Of a stretch of 64,000 nt of DNA, positions 17,899-25,834 are shown in pieces. The stretch is taken from NCBI RefSeq assembly GCF_900102195.1, contig NZ_FNBE01000014.1, positions 62,001 through 126,000 on the forward strand, given 5' to 3'. The DNA is from Pseudonocardia oroxyli. GTDB lineage: Bacteria; Actinomycetota; Actinomycetes; Mycobacteriales; Pseudonocardiaceae. The notes beneath the pieces were generated by a model. The model saw only the letters and a list, made by a program, of their open reading frames with translations, searched no databases and was not told the origin of the DNA. Every line of letters starts with the position of its first letter. Position 1 is the stretch's first letter. Made by a program: the position numbers and the translations under genes.

Positions 17899-19218
17899 AT
17901 GAGCACCCTCACGGCAATCCCCACCCGGCCCACCGCCCGGACCGCCGCGATCGCCGCCCTGCCCGTGTCCTTCGCCGGGCGCGCGGTGGCCGGGTGGGGG
18001 CGCCGGCTCGCGGGCGCCGACCGCGCGGAGGTGTCGGCGGAGGCCATGGAGCGCAACGCCGAGCAGCTCTTCGCCGTGCTCGGCAGGCTCAAGGGCGGCG
18101 CCATGAAGGTCGGCCAGGCCCTCTCGGTGTACGAGCCGATGATCCCGGCGGGGTTCGCCGGGCCGTACCGCGAGGCGCTCGCCAAGCTGCAGGACTCCGC
18201 GCCGACCATGCCCGCCCGCGAGGTCCACCGGGTGCTCGCCGGGCAGCTGGGGCGGGACTGGCCGCGCCGGTTCCGGGAGTTCTCCGACACCCCGGCCGCG
18301 GCGGCGAGCGTGGGGCAGGTGCACCGCGCCGTCTGGCACGACGGGCGGGAGGTCGCCGTCAAGGTCCAGTACCCCGGCGCCGCCGACGCCCTCGACGCCG
18401 ACCTGCGCACCCTGCAGCGCTTCACAGGCCTGTTCTCCCTGCTCGCCCCCGCACTCGACGCCCGCGCCGTCCTCGCCGAGCTCCGCTCCCGGATGCTCGA
18501 CGAGCTCGACTACCGCGCCGAGGCCGACCGCCAGCGCATCTTCGCGGCGGGCCTGGAGGGCGACCTCGTCGCACCGCGGGTCGTCGCCTCGGCGCCCACG
18601 GTGATCGTCAGCGAATGGCTGGACGGCGTCCCGCTGCGGGACGTGCTCGGCGCGGGCGGGTGCGCGGCGACGCGCGACCGCTACGCCCACGCCATCGTCG
18701 AGACGGCGGTGTCCTCCCCCGCCCGGTTCGGGCTGCTGCACGCCGACCCGCACCCCGGCAACGTCCTGGTGCTGCGCGACGGCCGCCTCGCCCTGATCGA
18801 CTTCGGCGCCGTGGCCGAGCTGCCCGACGGGTTCCCGCCCGGGCTGGCCCGCCTGCTGACCCACCTGGCCGACGGCGACGCCGCGGCGATGCTCTTCGAG
18901 CTCAAGGCGCAGGGCTTCGCCGGGCCGGGCGTGACCGCCGACGAGGTGCTCCGCTACGTCGGCGCGCTCGCGGACCCGTTGCGCCACCGACACTTCCACC
19001 TGCACCGCGAGTGGCTGCGGCGCGAGGGCGAGCGGATGGTCGACCCGCGGGGCCGGGCCTTCTGGGAGACCGGGCGCCGGTTGGCCCTCCCGCCGGAGCA
19101 CCTGCTCGTGGTGCGGGTGCTGTCCGGGTGGCTGAACATCCTCGCCCAGCTGGACTGCACCGTCGGGTTGCGCGGCCTGGCGCAGCGGTGGGTGCCGGGG
19201 TTCACCCCGGTGGCGTAG
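17899..19218 (+). CDS. ABC1/UbiB-type atypical kinase, copy 1
   Basis: A 439-residue member of the ABC1/ADCK/UbiB protein-kinase-like family. The family-specific KxGQ motif is in GAMKVGQALSVYEPMIP, the alanine-rich loop in AAASVGQVHRA, the nucleotide-binding Lys in VAVKVQYPG, the catalytic loop in LLHADPHPGNVLV and the metal-binding motif in LALIDFGAV. UbiB-like proteins help in isoprenoid quinone or lipid metabolism, probably as ATPases rather than protein kinases. ATG 17899 is preferred to a TTG three codons earlier. It is followed by a close paralogue, from which it is separated by an 80-bp mobile repeat. Confidence 0.88.
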   Translation: MSTLTAIPTRPTARTAAIAALPVSFAGRAVAGWGRRLAGADRAEVSAEAMERNAEQLFAVLGRLKGGAMKVGQALSVYEPMIPAGFAGPYREALAKLQDSAPTMPAREVHRVLAGQLGRDWPRRFREFSDTPAAAASVGQVHRAVWHDGREVAVKVQYPGAADALDADLRTLQRFTGLFSLLAPALDARAVLAELRSRMLDELDYRAEADRQRIFAAGLEGDLVAPRVVASAPTVIVSEWLDGVPLRDVLGAGGCAATRDRYAHAIVETAVSSPARFGLLHADPHPGNVLVLRDGRLALIDFGAVAELPDGFPPGLARLLTHLADGDAAAMLFELKAQGFAGPGVTADEVLRYVGALADPLRHRHFHLHREWLRREGERMVDPRGRAFWETGRRLALPPEHLLVVRVLSGWLNILAQLDCTVGLRGLAQRWVPGFTPVA

Positions 19219-19296
19219 GCCGTGTCCCCCGATCCGGCACCGCCGCCTGCGGCGTGGGCGCCGGGAGCGGTGGCGCCGGATCGGGAGACACGGCCT
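19217..19296. mobile_element. MITE-like element 1 (short deleted form)
   Basis: 80 bp bounded by AGGCCGTGTC (19217-19226) and GACACGGCCT (19287-19296), with further pairing CCCGATCCGG/CCGGATCGGG just inside. Its reverse complement matches the left 45 bp of element 2 (25668 on) at about 38 positions, including CTCCCGGCGCCCACGC, so it is an internally deleted, inverted family member. The left end overlaps the stop codon of ABC1 copy 1. Confidence 0.8.
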
Positions 19297-19314
19297 CGCG
19301 GTACGGTCCGAATC

Positions 19315-20613
19315 ATGGACGGGGTTCCGCGCTTCGGGCGGTCCGCACGGCTCGCGTCGCTGCCGCTGAGCTTCGCCGGGCGCGCCGTCGGCGACTGGGG
19401 GCGGACCCTCGTCGGCGCGGAGGCGGACTCGGCGCAGACCCTGGCGCGCAACGCCGACCAGCTCTTCGCCGTGCTCGGCACGCTCAAGGGCGGCGCGATG
19501 AAGCTCGGGCAGGCGCTGTCGGTCTACGAGGCGATGATCCCCACGGAGATCGCCGGGCCCTACCGCGAGGCGCTGGCGAAGCTGCAGACCTCCAGCCCGC
19601 CCATGCCGACCGCGGACATGCACCGGATGCTCGCCGAGCAGCTGGGCCGCGGCTGGCGCGCCCACTTCCGCGAGTTCGCCGACGAGCCCACGGCGGCGGC
19701 GAGCGTCGGGCAGGTGCACCGGGCCACGTGGAAGGACGGCCGGGAGGTCGCCGTCAAGATCCAGTACCCCGGCGCCGACCTGGCCCTGGACGCCGACCTG
19801 CGCACCCTCGAACGCTTCTCCCGGCTCTTCGCCGCGATCTTCCCCGCCCTCGACGCCCGCGCCCTGATCCGCGAGCTGCGCGCGCGCACGATGGAGGAGG
19901 TCGACTACCGCATGGAGGCCGACCGCCAGCGCGCCTTCGCCGCGGGCTTCGCCGACTGGCCGGGGCTGCGCGTCCCGCGCGTGATCGCGTCCGCACCGAA
20001 GGTGCTGGTCAGCGAGTGGCTCGACGGGGCGCCGCTGCGCGAGTCGTTGGGTGGCAAGGGGTCCGTGGCCGACCGGGACCGCTACGGCACCACGATCGTC
20101 GAGACGATGTTCGCCTCCCCCACCCGGGTCGGGTTGCTCCACGCGGACCCGCACCCGGGCAACTTCCTGGTGCTGGCCGACGGCTCCGGGCTCGGCATGA
20201 TCGACTTCGGGGCGGCCGCGACCCTGCCGGACGGCATCCCGCCCGTGCTCGTCGCGATCCTGCGGCTGACCGCGGACCGGGACGCCGAGGCGCTCGACGC
20301 CCTGCTGCGGGCCGAGGGGTTCCTGGCTCCGGGCGCCGAGGCCGCGGACGTCCTGCGCTGGGTGGGCGCCCTCGGCGACCCGCTGCGCGAGGAGTCCTTC
20401 CACTTCACCGAGGAGTGGATCGCCCGCCAGGGCGCCCGGGTGGCCAACCCGACCAACCGTGCCTACCGCGAGACCGGCCGTGCGCTGAGCTTCCCCCCGG
20501 AGTACGCCCTGGTCATGCGGGTCCTCTCCGGCTGGATGAACATCCTGGCCCAGCTGGACTGCACGGTCGCCGCGCGCGGGCTCGTCGAACGCTGGGTCCC
20601 CGGCTTCCGCTGA
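19315..20613 (+). CDS. ABC1/UbiB-type atypical kinase, copy 2
   Basis: A 432-residue paralogue of the preceding gene with the same motifs: GAMKLGQALSVYEAMIP, AAASVGQVHRA, VAVKIQYPG, LLHADPHPGNFLV and GMIDFGAA, and the same ending, LSGWMNILAQLDCTVAARGL. ATG 19315 is chosen because TACGGT (19302-19307) lies 7 bases before it, suggesting a leaderless mRNA started just outside the mobile repeat; the frame upstream of this ATG lies in the repeat. The two genes probably arose by tandem duplication. Whether both act on the same lipid or quinone pathway is unknown. Confidence 0.88.
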   Translation: MDGVPRFGRSARLASLPLSFAGRAVGDWGRTLVGAEADSAQTLARNADQLFAVLGTLKGGAMKLGQALSVYEAMIPTEIAGPYREALAKLQTSSPPMPTADMHRMLAEQLGRGWRAHFREFADEPTAAASVGQVHRATWKDGREVAVKIQYPGADLALDADLRTLERFSRLFAAIFPALDARALIRELRARTMEEVDYRMEADRQRAFAAGFADWPGLRVPRVIASAPKVLVSEWLDGAPLRESLGGKGSVADRDRYGTTIVETMFASPTRVGLLHADPHPGNFLVLADGSGLGMIDFGAAATLPDGIPPVLVAILRLTADRDAEALDALLRAEGFLAPGAEAADVLRWVGALGDPLREESFHFTEEWIARQGARVANPTNRAYRETGRALSFPPEYALVMRVLSGWMNILAQLDCTVAARGLVERWVPGFR

Positions 20614-20846
20614 GCCTCATGATCCGTGCCCGGGGAGACACGCGGTCGATTCCCGACCGTTCCGCTCCCGACACGGGGATCACCGGTGACGACGGCGGTG
20701 AGCAGCACCCCGGCGACGCCGATACCCGACCATGAGCGTCGCGGAGCGCACCGCTGCTGCGGACCCGACGCCCGGCCACCGCGCCGACCCGGCGACGTGC
20801 GTCACGGGTCCCGTAACGAGCGCGCGCACGGTCCCGATGGTCCGGC

Positions 20847-21179
20847 GTGAGCACGCCGTCCGAGAGCACCACGTACCTGTCCATCCCACCCGCGGACGAG
20901 CCCACCCCCGCGCCCGCGGCGGCCGAGACACCCGCCGAGCCCTCCCTCGAGTCCTCGGACGCGCCCTCCGACACGCCGTCGGACGCGGGGCGGCCCGAGC
21001 CCGCCGACGCGCGGGAGGCCGGGCCCTCGACCGTCGTCCTGGAGCCGGTCCCCCCGCCGCCCACGATCCCGGCGCTCCCCCTCGCCCCGCGCGCCCCCGC
21101 CGACCGGCCCTTCGCGGCGCCGCAGCGCTCCGTGCCCGGCCGACCCGACGCCTGGTGGCGCCGCCTGTTCCGCCGCTGA
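20847..21179 (+). CDS. Pro/Ala/Glu-rich hypothetical protein
   Basis: A 110-residue low-complexity protein (GTG 20847). The first 90 residues are rich in Pro, Ala, Ser, Asp and Glu and look disordered; the end is basic and aromatic (RPDAWWRRLFRR). There is no signal peptide or membrane helix. Codon use has strong GC3 bias, and a hairpin of a repeated family follows the stop, which supports a real gene, but no family is recognised. The 230 bp before it contain no other gene that I can support. Confidence 0.5.
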   Translation: MSTPSESTTYLSIPPADEPTPAPAAAETPAEPSLESSDAPSDTPSDAGRPEPADAREAGPSTVVLEPVPPPPTIPALPLAPRAPADRPFAAPQRSVPGRPDAWWRRLFRR

Positions 21180-21182
21180 CCC

Positions 21183-21231
21183 GGCGAACGGCGCGTTCGC
21201 TCACACCTGGTGAGCCGACGCGCCGTTCGCC
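21183..21231. terminator. Gene-end hairpin, family 2, copy 1
   Basis: A 21-bp stem with two mismatches: left arm 21183-21203 (GGCGAACGGCGCGT...), right arm 21211-21231, loop CACCTGG. It sits between two convergent genes. The same loop and nearly the same stem recur at 51769-51815. Confidence 0.75.
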
Positions 21232-21249
21232 GTCGAGAGCAGCCGGTTG

Positions 21250-22605
21250 TCAGGACGCGGCGAGGCGGCCCAGCCGTCCGTGCACCTCGGCGACGACCTG
21301 CCCGGCCTCCGGGTCGGTGAGCCGGGAGCCCGCGGCGACGAGCCGCCCACCCACCCACACCTGTTCCAGGTTGCGCAGCGAGCAGGCGAGGACGTAGGTG
21401 CCGTAGGCGTCCCAGACCGGGCCGGTGTCCGGGTCCCGGGGGTCGACGACGAGGAAGTCCGCGAACCGCCCCACCCGCAGCGACCCGACGTCGTCGGAGA
21501 TCCCCAGGACCTCGGCCGAGCCGAGCGTGTGCAGGGTCAGCATGTCCCGCACCGGCATCACCGCGGGGTCGCGGTGCGTGGCCCGCAGCAGGTAGATCCC
21601 GAAGCGGCAGTTGGAGAAGGGGTCCGCGACGTCCGTGCAGGACTGGTCGTCGAGCCCCACGCCGACCCGCATCCCCGCCGCCCGGATCTCCGGGATCGAC
21701 GCGACCCCGGACGCCAGGCGCCCGTTGGACATCGGCTGCCAGCTCATGCCGCAGCCTGCCGCGGCCGCCTCGGCGATGATCTCCGGGGTGGTCTGGATGA
21801 AGTGGCCGAACACCAGGTCCGGGCCGAGCGCGCCCGCCTCGCGGTACCAGGCGAACTTCTCCTGCTGCGCCTCCACGCCGTAGGCCGTCTCCAGCAGGTG
21901 CGGCTGGTTGATCAGCCCGTGCTTGCGCATGGCGGCGACCTCCAGCTCGGCGGTCGCCTTCGACTCCGCCCACTGCACCGTGCCGCTCACCGCCACCCCG
22001 AGGTGCAGGTCCGACTGTACCGACGCGGCCAGCGCCACCGTCTCGTCGACGTGGTCGAGCGCCTGGTCGAGGGAGAACGCCCCCTGCGCCAGCATCACCG
22101 AGTGCACGTGGCGCAGCCCGGCGTCGACCTTCGCGCGCAGCTGGGCGTGCTGGTACTCCACCGGCGGGATCGTGCCGACGTAGGCGGACGACGTGGTCGA
22201 CTGCGCCTCGAACCGCAGCCCGACGTCCGTGAAGTCGTAGGCCGTGGTGATCCCGTTGCGCAGGAAGTCCTGCGCCCCGTGCCGGGTCGTCCAGTAGACG
22301 TCCTGCGCATCGGCCTTCTCGGTGACGGCGGTCATCGCCTGGATCCAGCCGTAGAGCGCGAGGTCGGTGCCGAGCCCGCGGGACCCGGAGGTGAACAGGT
22401 GGCTGTGCGCGGAGACGAAGCCGGGCGCGATGATCCTGCCCGTCGCGTCCACCACCTCGGAGGCGTCCAGGCCTGCGGGCGGCGTGCCCTCCTCGACCGC
22501 GGTGATCCGCCCGTCCGCGCCGACGGTGAACCAGCCGACGAAGGGGTCGGGCCGCGCGGGGTCGATCGTCAGCAGGGTCGCGCCGTGCACGAGCAACGAG
22601 GTCAC
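21250..22605 (-). CDS. Amidohydrolase-superfamily enzyme (TrzA/AtzB-like deaminase or chlorohydrolase group)
   Basis: A 451-residue metal-dependent hydrolase. The metal site begins with HSH in IIAPGFVSAHSHLFTSG (near residue 65), followed by GHFIQT (metal His, near 260) and GVGLDDQSC (catalytic Asp, near 325). The C-terminus returns to the beta-sandwich: GSLRVGRFADFLVVDP. This pattern belongs to the cytosine/guanine deaminase-like and s-triazine hydrolase branch, so the substrate is probably a heterocycle or amidine; it cannot be named. GTG 22605 starts the conserved TSLLVHGATLLTID; a longer frame lies over thiL. It lies 23 bp after thiL on the same strand. Confidence 0.82.
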   Translation of the reverse strand: MTSLLVHGATLLTIDPARPDPFVGWFTVGADGRITAVEEGTPPAGLDASEVVDATGRIIAPGFVSAHSHLFTSGSRGLGTDLALYGWIQAMTAVTEKADAQDVYWTTRHGAQDFLRNGITTAYDFTDVGLRFEAQSTTSSAYVGTIPPVEYQHAQLRAKVDAGLRHVHSVMLAQGAFSLDQALDHVDETVALAASVQSDLHLGVAVSGTVQWAESKATAELEVAAMRKHGLINQPHLLETAYGVEAQQEKFAWYREAGALGPDLVFGHFIQTTPEIIAEAAAAGCGMSWQPMSNGRLASGVASIPEIRAAGMRVGVGLDDQSCTDVADPFSNCRFGIYLLRATHRDPAVMPVRDMLTLHTLGSAEVLGISDDVGSLRVGRFADFLVVDPRDPDTGPVWDAYGTYVLACSLRNLEQVWVGGRLVAAGSRLTDPEAGQVVAEVHGRLGRLAAS

Positions 22606-22628
22606 CGCGACAGCCTGCCCGTGCAGCG

Positions 22629-23636
22629 TTACCCCGACGTGAAATGGTCCCAGCCCGTCGGCCCGGCGTAGGGCTCGCCGTCGACGAGCACGTCGGCGCC
22701 CTCGGCCACGACCCCGATCTCCACGAAGCCTTCGGGGAGCGTCGCGTCCGCCGGGAAGGTGGCGGCCAGCGCGTGGTCCTCGCCGCCGGTGAGGATCCAC
22801 TCGAGCGGGTCGACGCCGAGCGCGGACCCCACCTCGACGAGCCGGTCGGGCACGGCGAAGGCCTTGCGCGACAGGGAGATCCCGACATCCGAGGCGCGCG
22901 CCACGTGGGCCAGGTCGGCCAGCAGGCCGTCCGAGACGTCGATCATTGCGGTCGCCCCGGCCAGCGCGGCGGCCGGGCCCGCGGCGTACGGCGGCTCGGG
23001 CGACCGGTGAGCACCCACGACCGCCCCCGGGGACCGGAACCCCCTGGTCAGCACGGCGAGACCCGCGGCGGCCCAGCCCAGCCGCCCGCACACGGCCACC
23101 CGGTCGCCCTGCCGGGCCCCGGAGCGCAGGACGGGGGCCCGGCCCTCCAGCGAGCCGAGCGCCGTGACGGAGATCATCAGAGCGGGACCGGACGCCACGT
23201 CCCCGCCGACCAGCCCGACGTCGACGACCCCGGCCTCGGCCCACATCCCGTCGGCGATCCCGGTCAGCACCTCGACCGGCGTGTCGGCGGGCGCGGCGAG
23301 ACCGCACAGCAGCCCGGTGGGGGCGGCGCCCATCGCCGCCACGTCCGCCAGGTTGGCGGCCACCGCCTTGCGCCCCACGTCCTGCGGGCGGGACCAGTCG
23401 AGCCGGAAGTGGACGCCCTCGACGAGGACGTCCACGCAGGCCACGACGCGGCCGTCCGGCTGGGCGAGGACGGCGGCGTCGTCACCCGGGCCGAGCAGCG
23501 TGGCCGCCCCGGCGGGCCGGTCGCGGGTCACCCGCTCGATCAGTCCGAACTCGCCGAGCGACCCCAGGCTCGGTGTGTCGCTCGCCTCAACGTGCGCCAC
23601 GGAGGGGTCCTCCGGGACGCTCGACGATGGGGACAC
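22629..23636 (-). CDS. thiL: Thiamine-monophosphate kinase
   Basis: Makes thiamine diphosphate from thiamine monophosphate and ATP (335 residues, PurM-like fold). Motifs: ATLLGPGDDAAVL (near 46), VDVLVEGVHFRLDWS (near 68), AANLADVAAMGAAPTG, VGGDVASG, IDVSDGLLADLAHVAR and GGEDHALAATF. GTG 23636 follows AGGAGG by 5 bases. The ddl-DUF3515-(RAM)-thiL neighbourhood is conserved in actinobacteria. It is divergent from the RAM gene. Confidence 0.95.
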   Translation of the reverse strand: MSPSSSVPEDPSVAHVEASDTPSLGSLGEFGLIERVTRDRPAGAATLLGPGDDAAVLAQPDGRVVACVDVLVEGVHFRLDWSRPQDVGRKAVAANLADVAAMGAAPTGLLCGLAAPADTPVEVLTGIADGMWAEAGVVDVGLVGGDVASGPALMISVTALGSLEGRAPVLRSGARQGDRVAVCGRLGWAAAGLAVLTRGFRSPGAVVGAHRSPEPPYAAGPAAALAGATAMIDVSDGLLADLAHVARASDVGISLSRKAFAVPDRLVEVGSALGVDPLEWILTGGEDHALAATFPADATLPEGFVEIGVVAEGADVLVDGEPYAGPTGWDHFTSG

Positions 23637-23673
23637 GGGCCCTCCTCAGGTACGTTGCCTTGCGACTTTCCTA

Positions 23674-23690
23674 CCGGACGTCGCGTCCGG
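23674..23690. promoter_or_regulatory. Palindrome between thiL and the RAM gene
   Basis: CCGGACG-TCG-CGTCCGG is a perfect 7-bp inverted repeat in the 86-bp divergent region, 33 bp before the RAM gene start. It could be an operator for either gene or a hairpin in the RAM leader. Confidence 0.4.
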
Positions 23691-23722
23691 AGGACCGAGC
23701 GAGTGAGAAAGGGAGGCACGCC

Positions 23723-23959
23723 GTGGTGCAGGCCTACATCCTGATCCAGACAGAGGTCGGGAAGGCGGCGGCCGTCGCCGCCGAGATCGGTGCCATCGCG
23801 GGCGTGGTGAGCGCGGAGGACGTCACCGGTCCGTACGACGTGATCGTGCGCGCCGAGGCGGACGACGTCGACCAGCTGGGCAGGCTCGTCGTCGCCAAGA
23901 TCCAGGGGATCATCGGGATCACCCGCACCCTGACCTGCCCGGTGGTCGACCTGGGCTGA
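23723..23959 (+). CDS. Stand-alone Lrp/AsnC ligand-binding (RAM) domain protein
   Basis: A 78-residue protein, VVQAYILIQTEVGKAAAVAA then VSAEDVTGPYDVIVRAEADD, with the beta-alpha-beta-beta-alpha-beta RAM fold that binds amino acids in Lrp/AsnC regulators. The DNA-binding half is missing; such short forms are common in actinobacteria and form oligomers, and may modulate full-length Lrp proteins or sense metabolites. GTG 23723 follows GGGAGG. The DUF3515 gene begins 12 bp later, so they likely share a transcript. Confidence 0.9.
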   Translation: MVQAYILIQTEVGKAAAVAAEIGAIAGVVSAEDVTGPYDVIVRAEADDVDQLGRLVVAKIQGIIGITRTLTCPVVDLG

Positions 23960-23970
23960 GCGGATCCCCG

Positions 23971-24522
23971 GTGAGCACCTCTGATCTGCGACGGCCGGCG
24001 GTGGTCTTCGCGATCGCGTTGCCGCTGGTCCTCGCCCTGGTCGTGGCCGGGCTGGCGCTCTACGCGCGGGCGGGCGGGTTCACCCCCGCCCCGCCCGCGC
24101 CGGAGACCGGCCCGCTCGCCGTCGCCCCGGTCGTCGCGCCGGACGCCGGGTCGCAGGCGTGCACGGACCTGCTCGCCGCGCTCCCGCCCGACCTGCCCGG
24201 TGACCCCGCGCTGGTCGGGCGGCCGGTGACCGAGCCGGGGGTGGCGGCCTGGGCCGCCGCGCCGCGCCCGGTCGTGCTGCGCTGCGGTCTCCCCCGCCCG
24301 CAGGAGCTGACCCCCACCTCGACGTTGACCGAGGTCAACGGTGTCAGCTGGCTGACGATCACCGACGGCACCCCGGAGCCGAGCCTGGTGACCTACGTCG
24401 CCGTGGATCGTGGCGTCTACGTGGCCCTGACGACCCCGACCCAGGGCGGCAGCGCCCCCGTCCAGACGATCAGCAACGCGATCACGCAGACCCTCCCCGA
24501 ACGCCCGGTCCAGGTCCGCTGA
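23971..24522 (+). CDS. DUF3515 membrane-anchored protein
   Basis: A 183-residue protein with one N-terminal membrane helix (residues 10-33, VVFAIALPLVLALVVAGLAL) and an exported domain with two Cys (SQACTDLLAALP and VLRCGLP) that could form a disulfide. The family is restricted to actinobacteria, where it lies next to ddl and thiL, suggesting a role linked to the envelope, but its function is unknown. GTG start. It converges on ddl with a perfect hairpin between. Confidence 0.85.
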   Translation: MSTSDLRRPAVVFAIALPLVLALVVAGLALYARAGGFTPAPPAPETGPLAVAPVVAPDAGSQACTDLLAALPPDLPGDPALVGRPVTEPGVAAWAAAPRPVVLRCGLPRPQELTPTSTLTEVNGVSWLTITDGTPEPSLVTYVAVDRGVYVALTTPTQGGSAPVQTISNAITQTLPERPVQVR

Positions 24523-24528
24523 CGCCCC

Positions 24529-24568
24529 GTGAGTGGCGATGGTCGCCAGAGCGACCATCGCCACTCAC
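24529..24568. terminator. Gene-end hairpin, family 1, copy 1
   Basis: A perfect 18-bp stem GTGAGTGGCGATGGTCGC (24529-24546) with loop CAGA and its exact complement (24551-24568), in the 50-bp gap between convergent genes; suitable as a bidirectional terminator. Confidence 0.85.
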
Positions 24569-24572
24569 GACC

Positions 24573-25655
24573 TCAGCGCAGGCCCACCCCTCGCGCCAGG
24601 GCGGTGTCGACGAGGGTGCTCAGCAGGGTCGGGTAGTCGACGCCGGTCTCCGCCCACATCCGCGGGTACATCGAGATCGGGGTGAAGCCCGGCATGGTGT
24701 TGACCTCGTTGACGGTCAGCTCGCCGCCGTCGCCGACGAAGAAGTCCACGCGCGCGAGGCCCTGGCAGTCCAGCGCGCGGAAGGCGGCGATCGCCATCTC
24801 CTGCACGGCGTCCGAGGTCGCGTCGTCCAGCTTGGCGGGGATGTCGAACTCGCAGACGTCCTCGAGGTACTTGGCCTCGAAGTCGTAGAACTCGCTGGTC
24901 CCGCCCACCACCCGGATCTCGGCGGGCAGCGAGGCGCGCAGCGTGCCGTCCGGGAGCTCCAGGACGCCGCACTCCACCTCGCGCCCGACGACGGCGGCCT
25001 CCACCAGCACCTTCGGGTCGTGCTCCCGAGCGGCCCCGATGGCCGCGTCCAGCGCCGCCCAGTCCGTGACGCGGGTGATCCCGACCGACGAGCCCGCCCG
25101 GGCGGGCTTGACGAACACCGGCAGCCCGAGCCGCTCGCGGTCCGCCGCCGACAGCGACTCGCCGCGCCGCAGGACCGCGAGGGTGCCCGCCGGCAGCCCC
25201 TCGGCCATCAGCAGCTTCTTGGTGAACTCCTTGTCCATGCCTGCGGCGCTGGCAAGCACGCCCGCGCCCACGTAGGGCAGGCCCGCCATCTCCAGCAGGC
25301 CCTGGATGGTGCCGTCCTCGCCGAAGGGCCCGTGCAGCACCGGGAACACGACGTCGACGCCCGCGAACACCTCCGCCGTGTCCAGGCGCAGCAGGCCGCC
25401 GCGGGTGGGGTCGCCGGGCAGCGCCAGCGGGGTCGCGGTCGCGTCCACGGCGGGCAGGGCGCGCTCCCGGATCCGCAGCTCGGCGGGGTCGTCGGTGCCG
25501 AGGACCCAGGCACCGTCCGGGGTGATCCCGACCGGCACGACGTCGAACCGCGTGCGGTCCAGGTGGGTCAGCACGCTGCCCGCGGACACGCACGAGATCG
25601 CGTGCTCCGAGCTCCGTCCGCCGAAGACGACGGCCACTCTGATCCGGTCACCCAT
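24573..25655 (-). CDS. ddl: D-alanine--D-alanine ligase
   Basis: Joins two D-alanines for peptidoglycan precursors, with ATP (360 residues, ATP-grasp fold). Visible: [22 protein letters not shown] (residues 7-28), [31 protein letters not shown] (ATP-binding Lys and Ser-rich loop), [17 protein letters not shown] and the metal site [17 protein letters not shown]. In mycobacteria gpsA precedes ddl; here a MITE-like element and an unrelated enzyme gene do. The element ends 12 bp before the ATG, and TAGAGT, made partly of its last bases, lies 8 bases before the ATG, so the promoter probably includes element sequence. Confidence 0.95.
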   Translation of the reverse strand: MGDRIRVAVVFGGRSSEHAISCVSAGSVLTHLDRTRFDVVPVGITPDGAWVLGTDDPAELRIRERALPAVDATATPLALPGDPTRGGLLRLDTAEVFAGVDVVFPVLHGPFGEDGTIQGLLEMAGLPYVGAGVLASAAGMDKEFTKKLLMAEGLPAGTLAVLRRGESLSAADRERLGLPVFVKPARAGSSVGITRVTDWAALDAAIGAAREHDPKVLVEAAVVGREVECGVLELPDGTLRASLPAEIRVVGGTSEFYDFEAKYLEDVCEFDIPAKLDDATSDAVQEMAIAAFRALDCQGLARVDFFVGDGGELTVNEVNTMPGFTPISMYPRMWAETGVDYPTLLSTLVDTALARGVGLR

Positions 25656-25667
25656 GCCCGGGGACTC

Positions 25668-25833
25668 TAGGGCGTGTCTCCCACTCCGCCACCACCGCTC
25701 CCGGCGCCCACGCCGCCACCGGCGGCGTTGCCGGACCGCCCGAATACGCCCCGTATGAGGGCGGCCCGGCTGCCTTGCCGGCGACGACGTGGATCACCGG
25801 GCCCGGCGGCGCCGGAGTGGGAGACGCGCCCTA
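25668..25833. mobile_element. MITE-like element 2
   Basis: 166 bp with 21-bp terminal inverted repeats (TAGGGCGTGTCTCCCACTCC... at 25668-25688; complement at 25813-25833) that differ at one base. Both outer junctions read CTAG (25667-25670 and 25831-25834), consistent with a CTAG-type target duplication. The interior, e.g. CGGCGCCCACGCCGCC and CCCGAATACGC, is closely shared with element 3. No transposase is encoded, so mobility would be in trans. Confidence 0.85.
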
Positions 25834-25834
25834 G

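Noticed and set aside
17251..20403. A 1050-codon minus-strand frame opposite the ABC1 genes
   Set aside because: Its apparent internal repeats mirror the tandem paralogues on the other strand.
20614..20846. A possible small gene between the second ABC1 gene and the Pro-rich gene
   Set aside because: Open frames here lack ribosome-binding sites and any recognisable sequence; I see only non-coding DNA.
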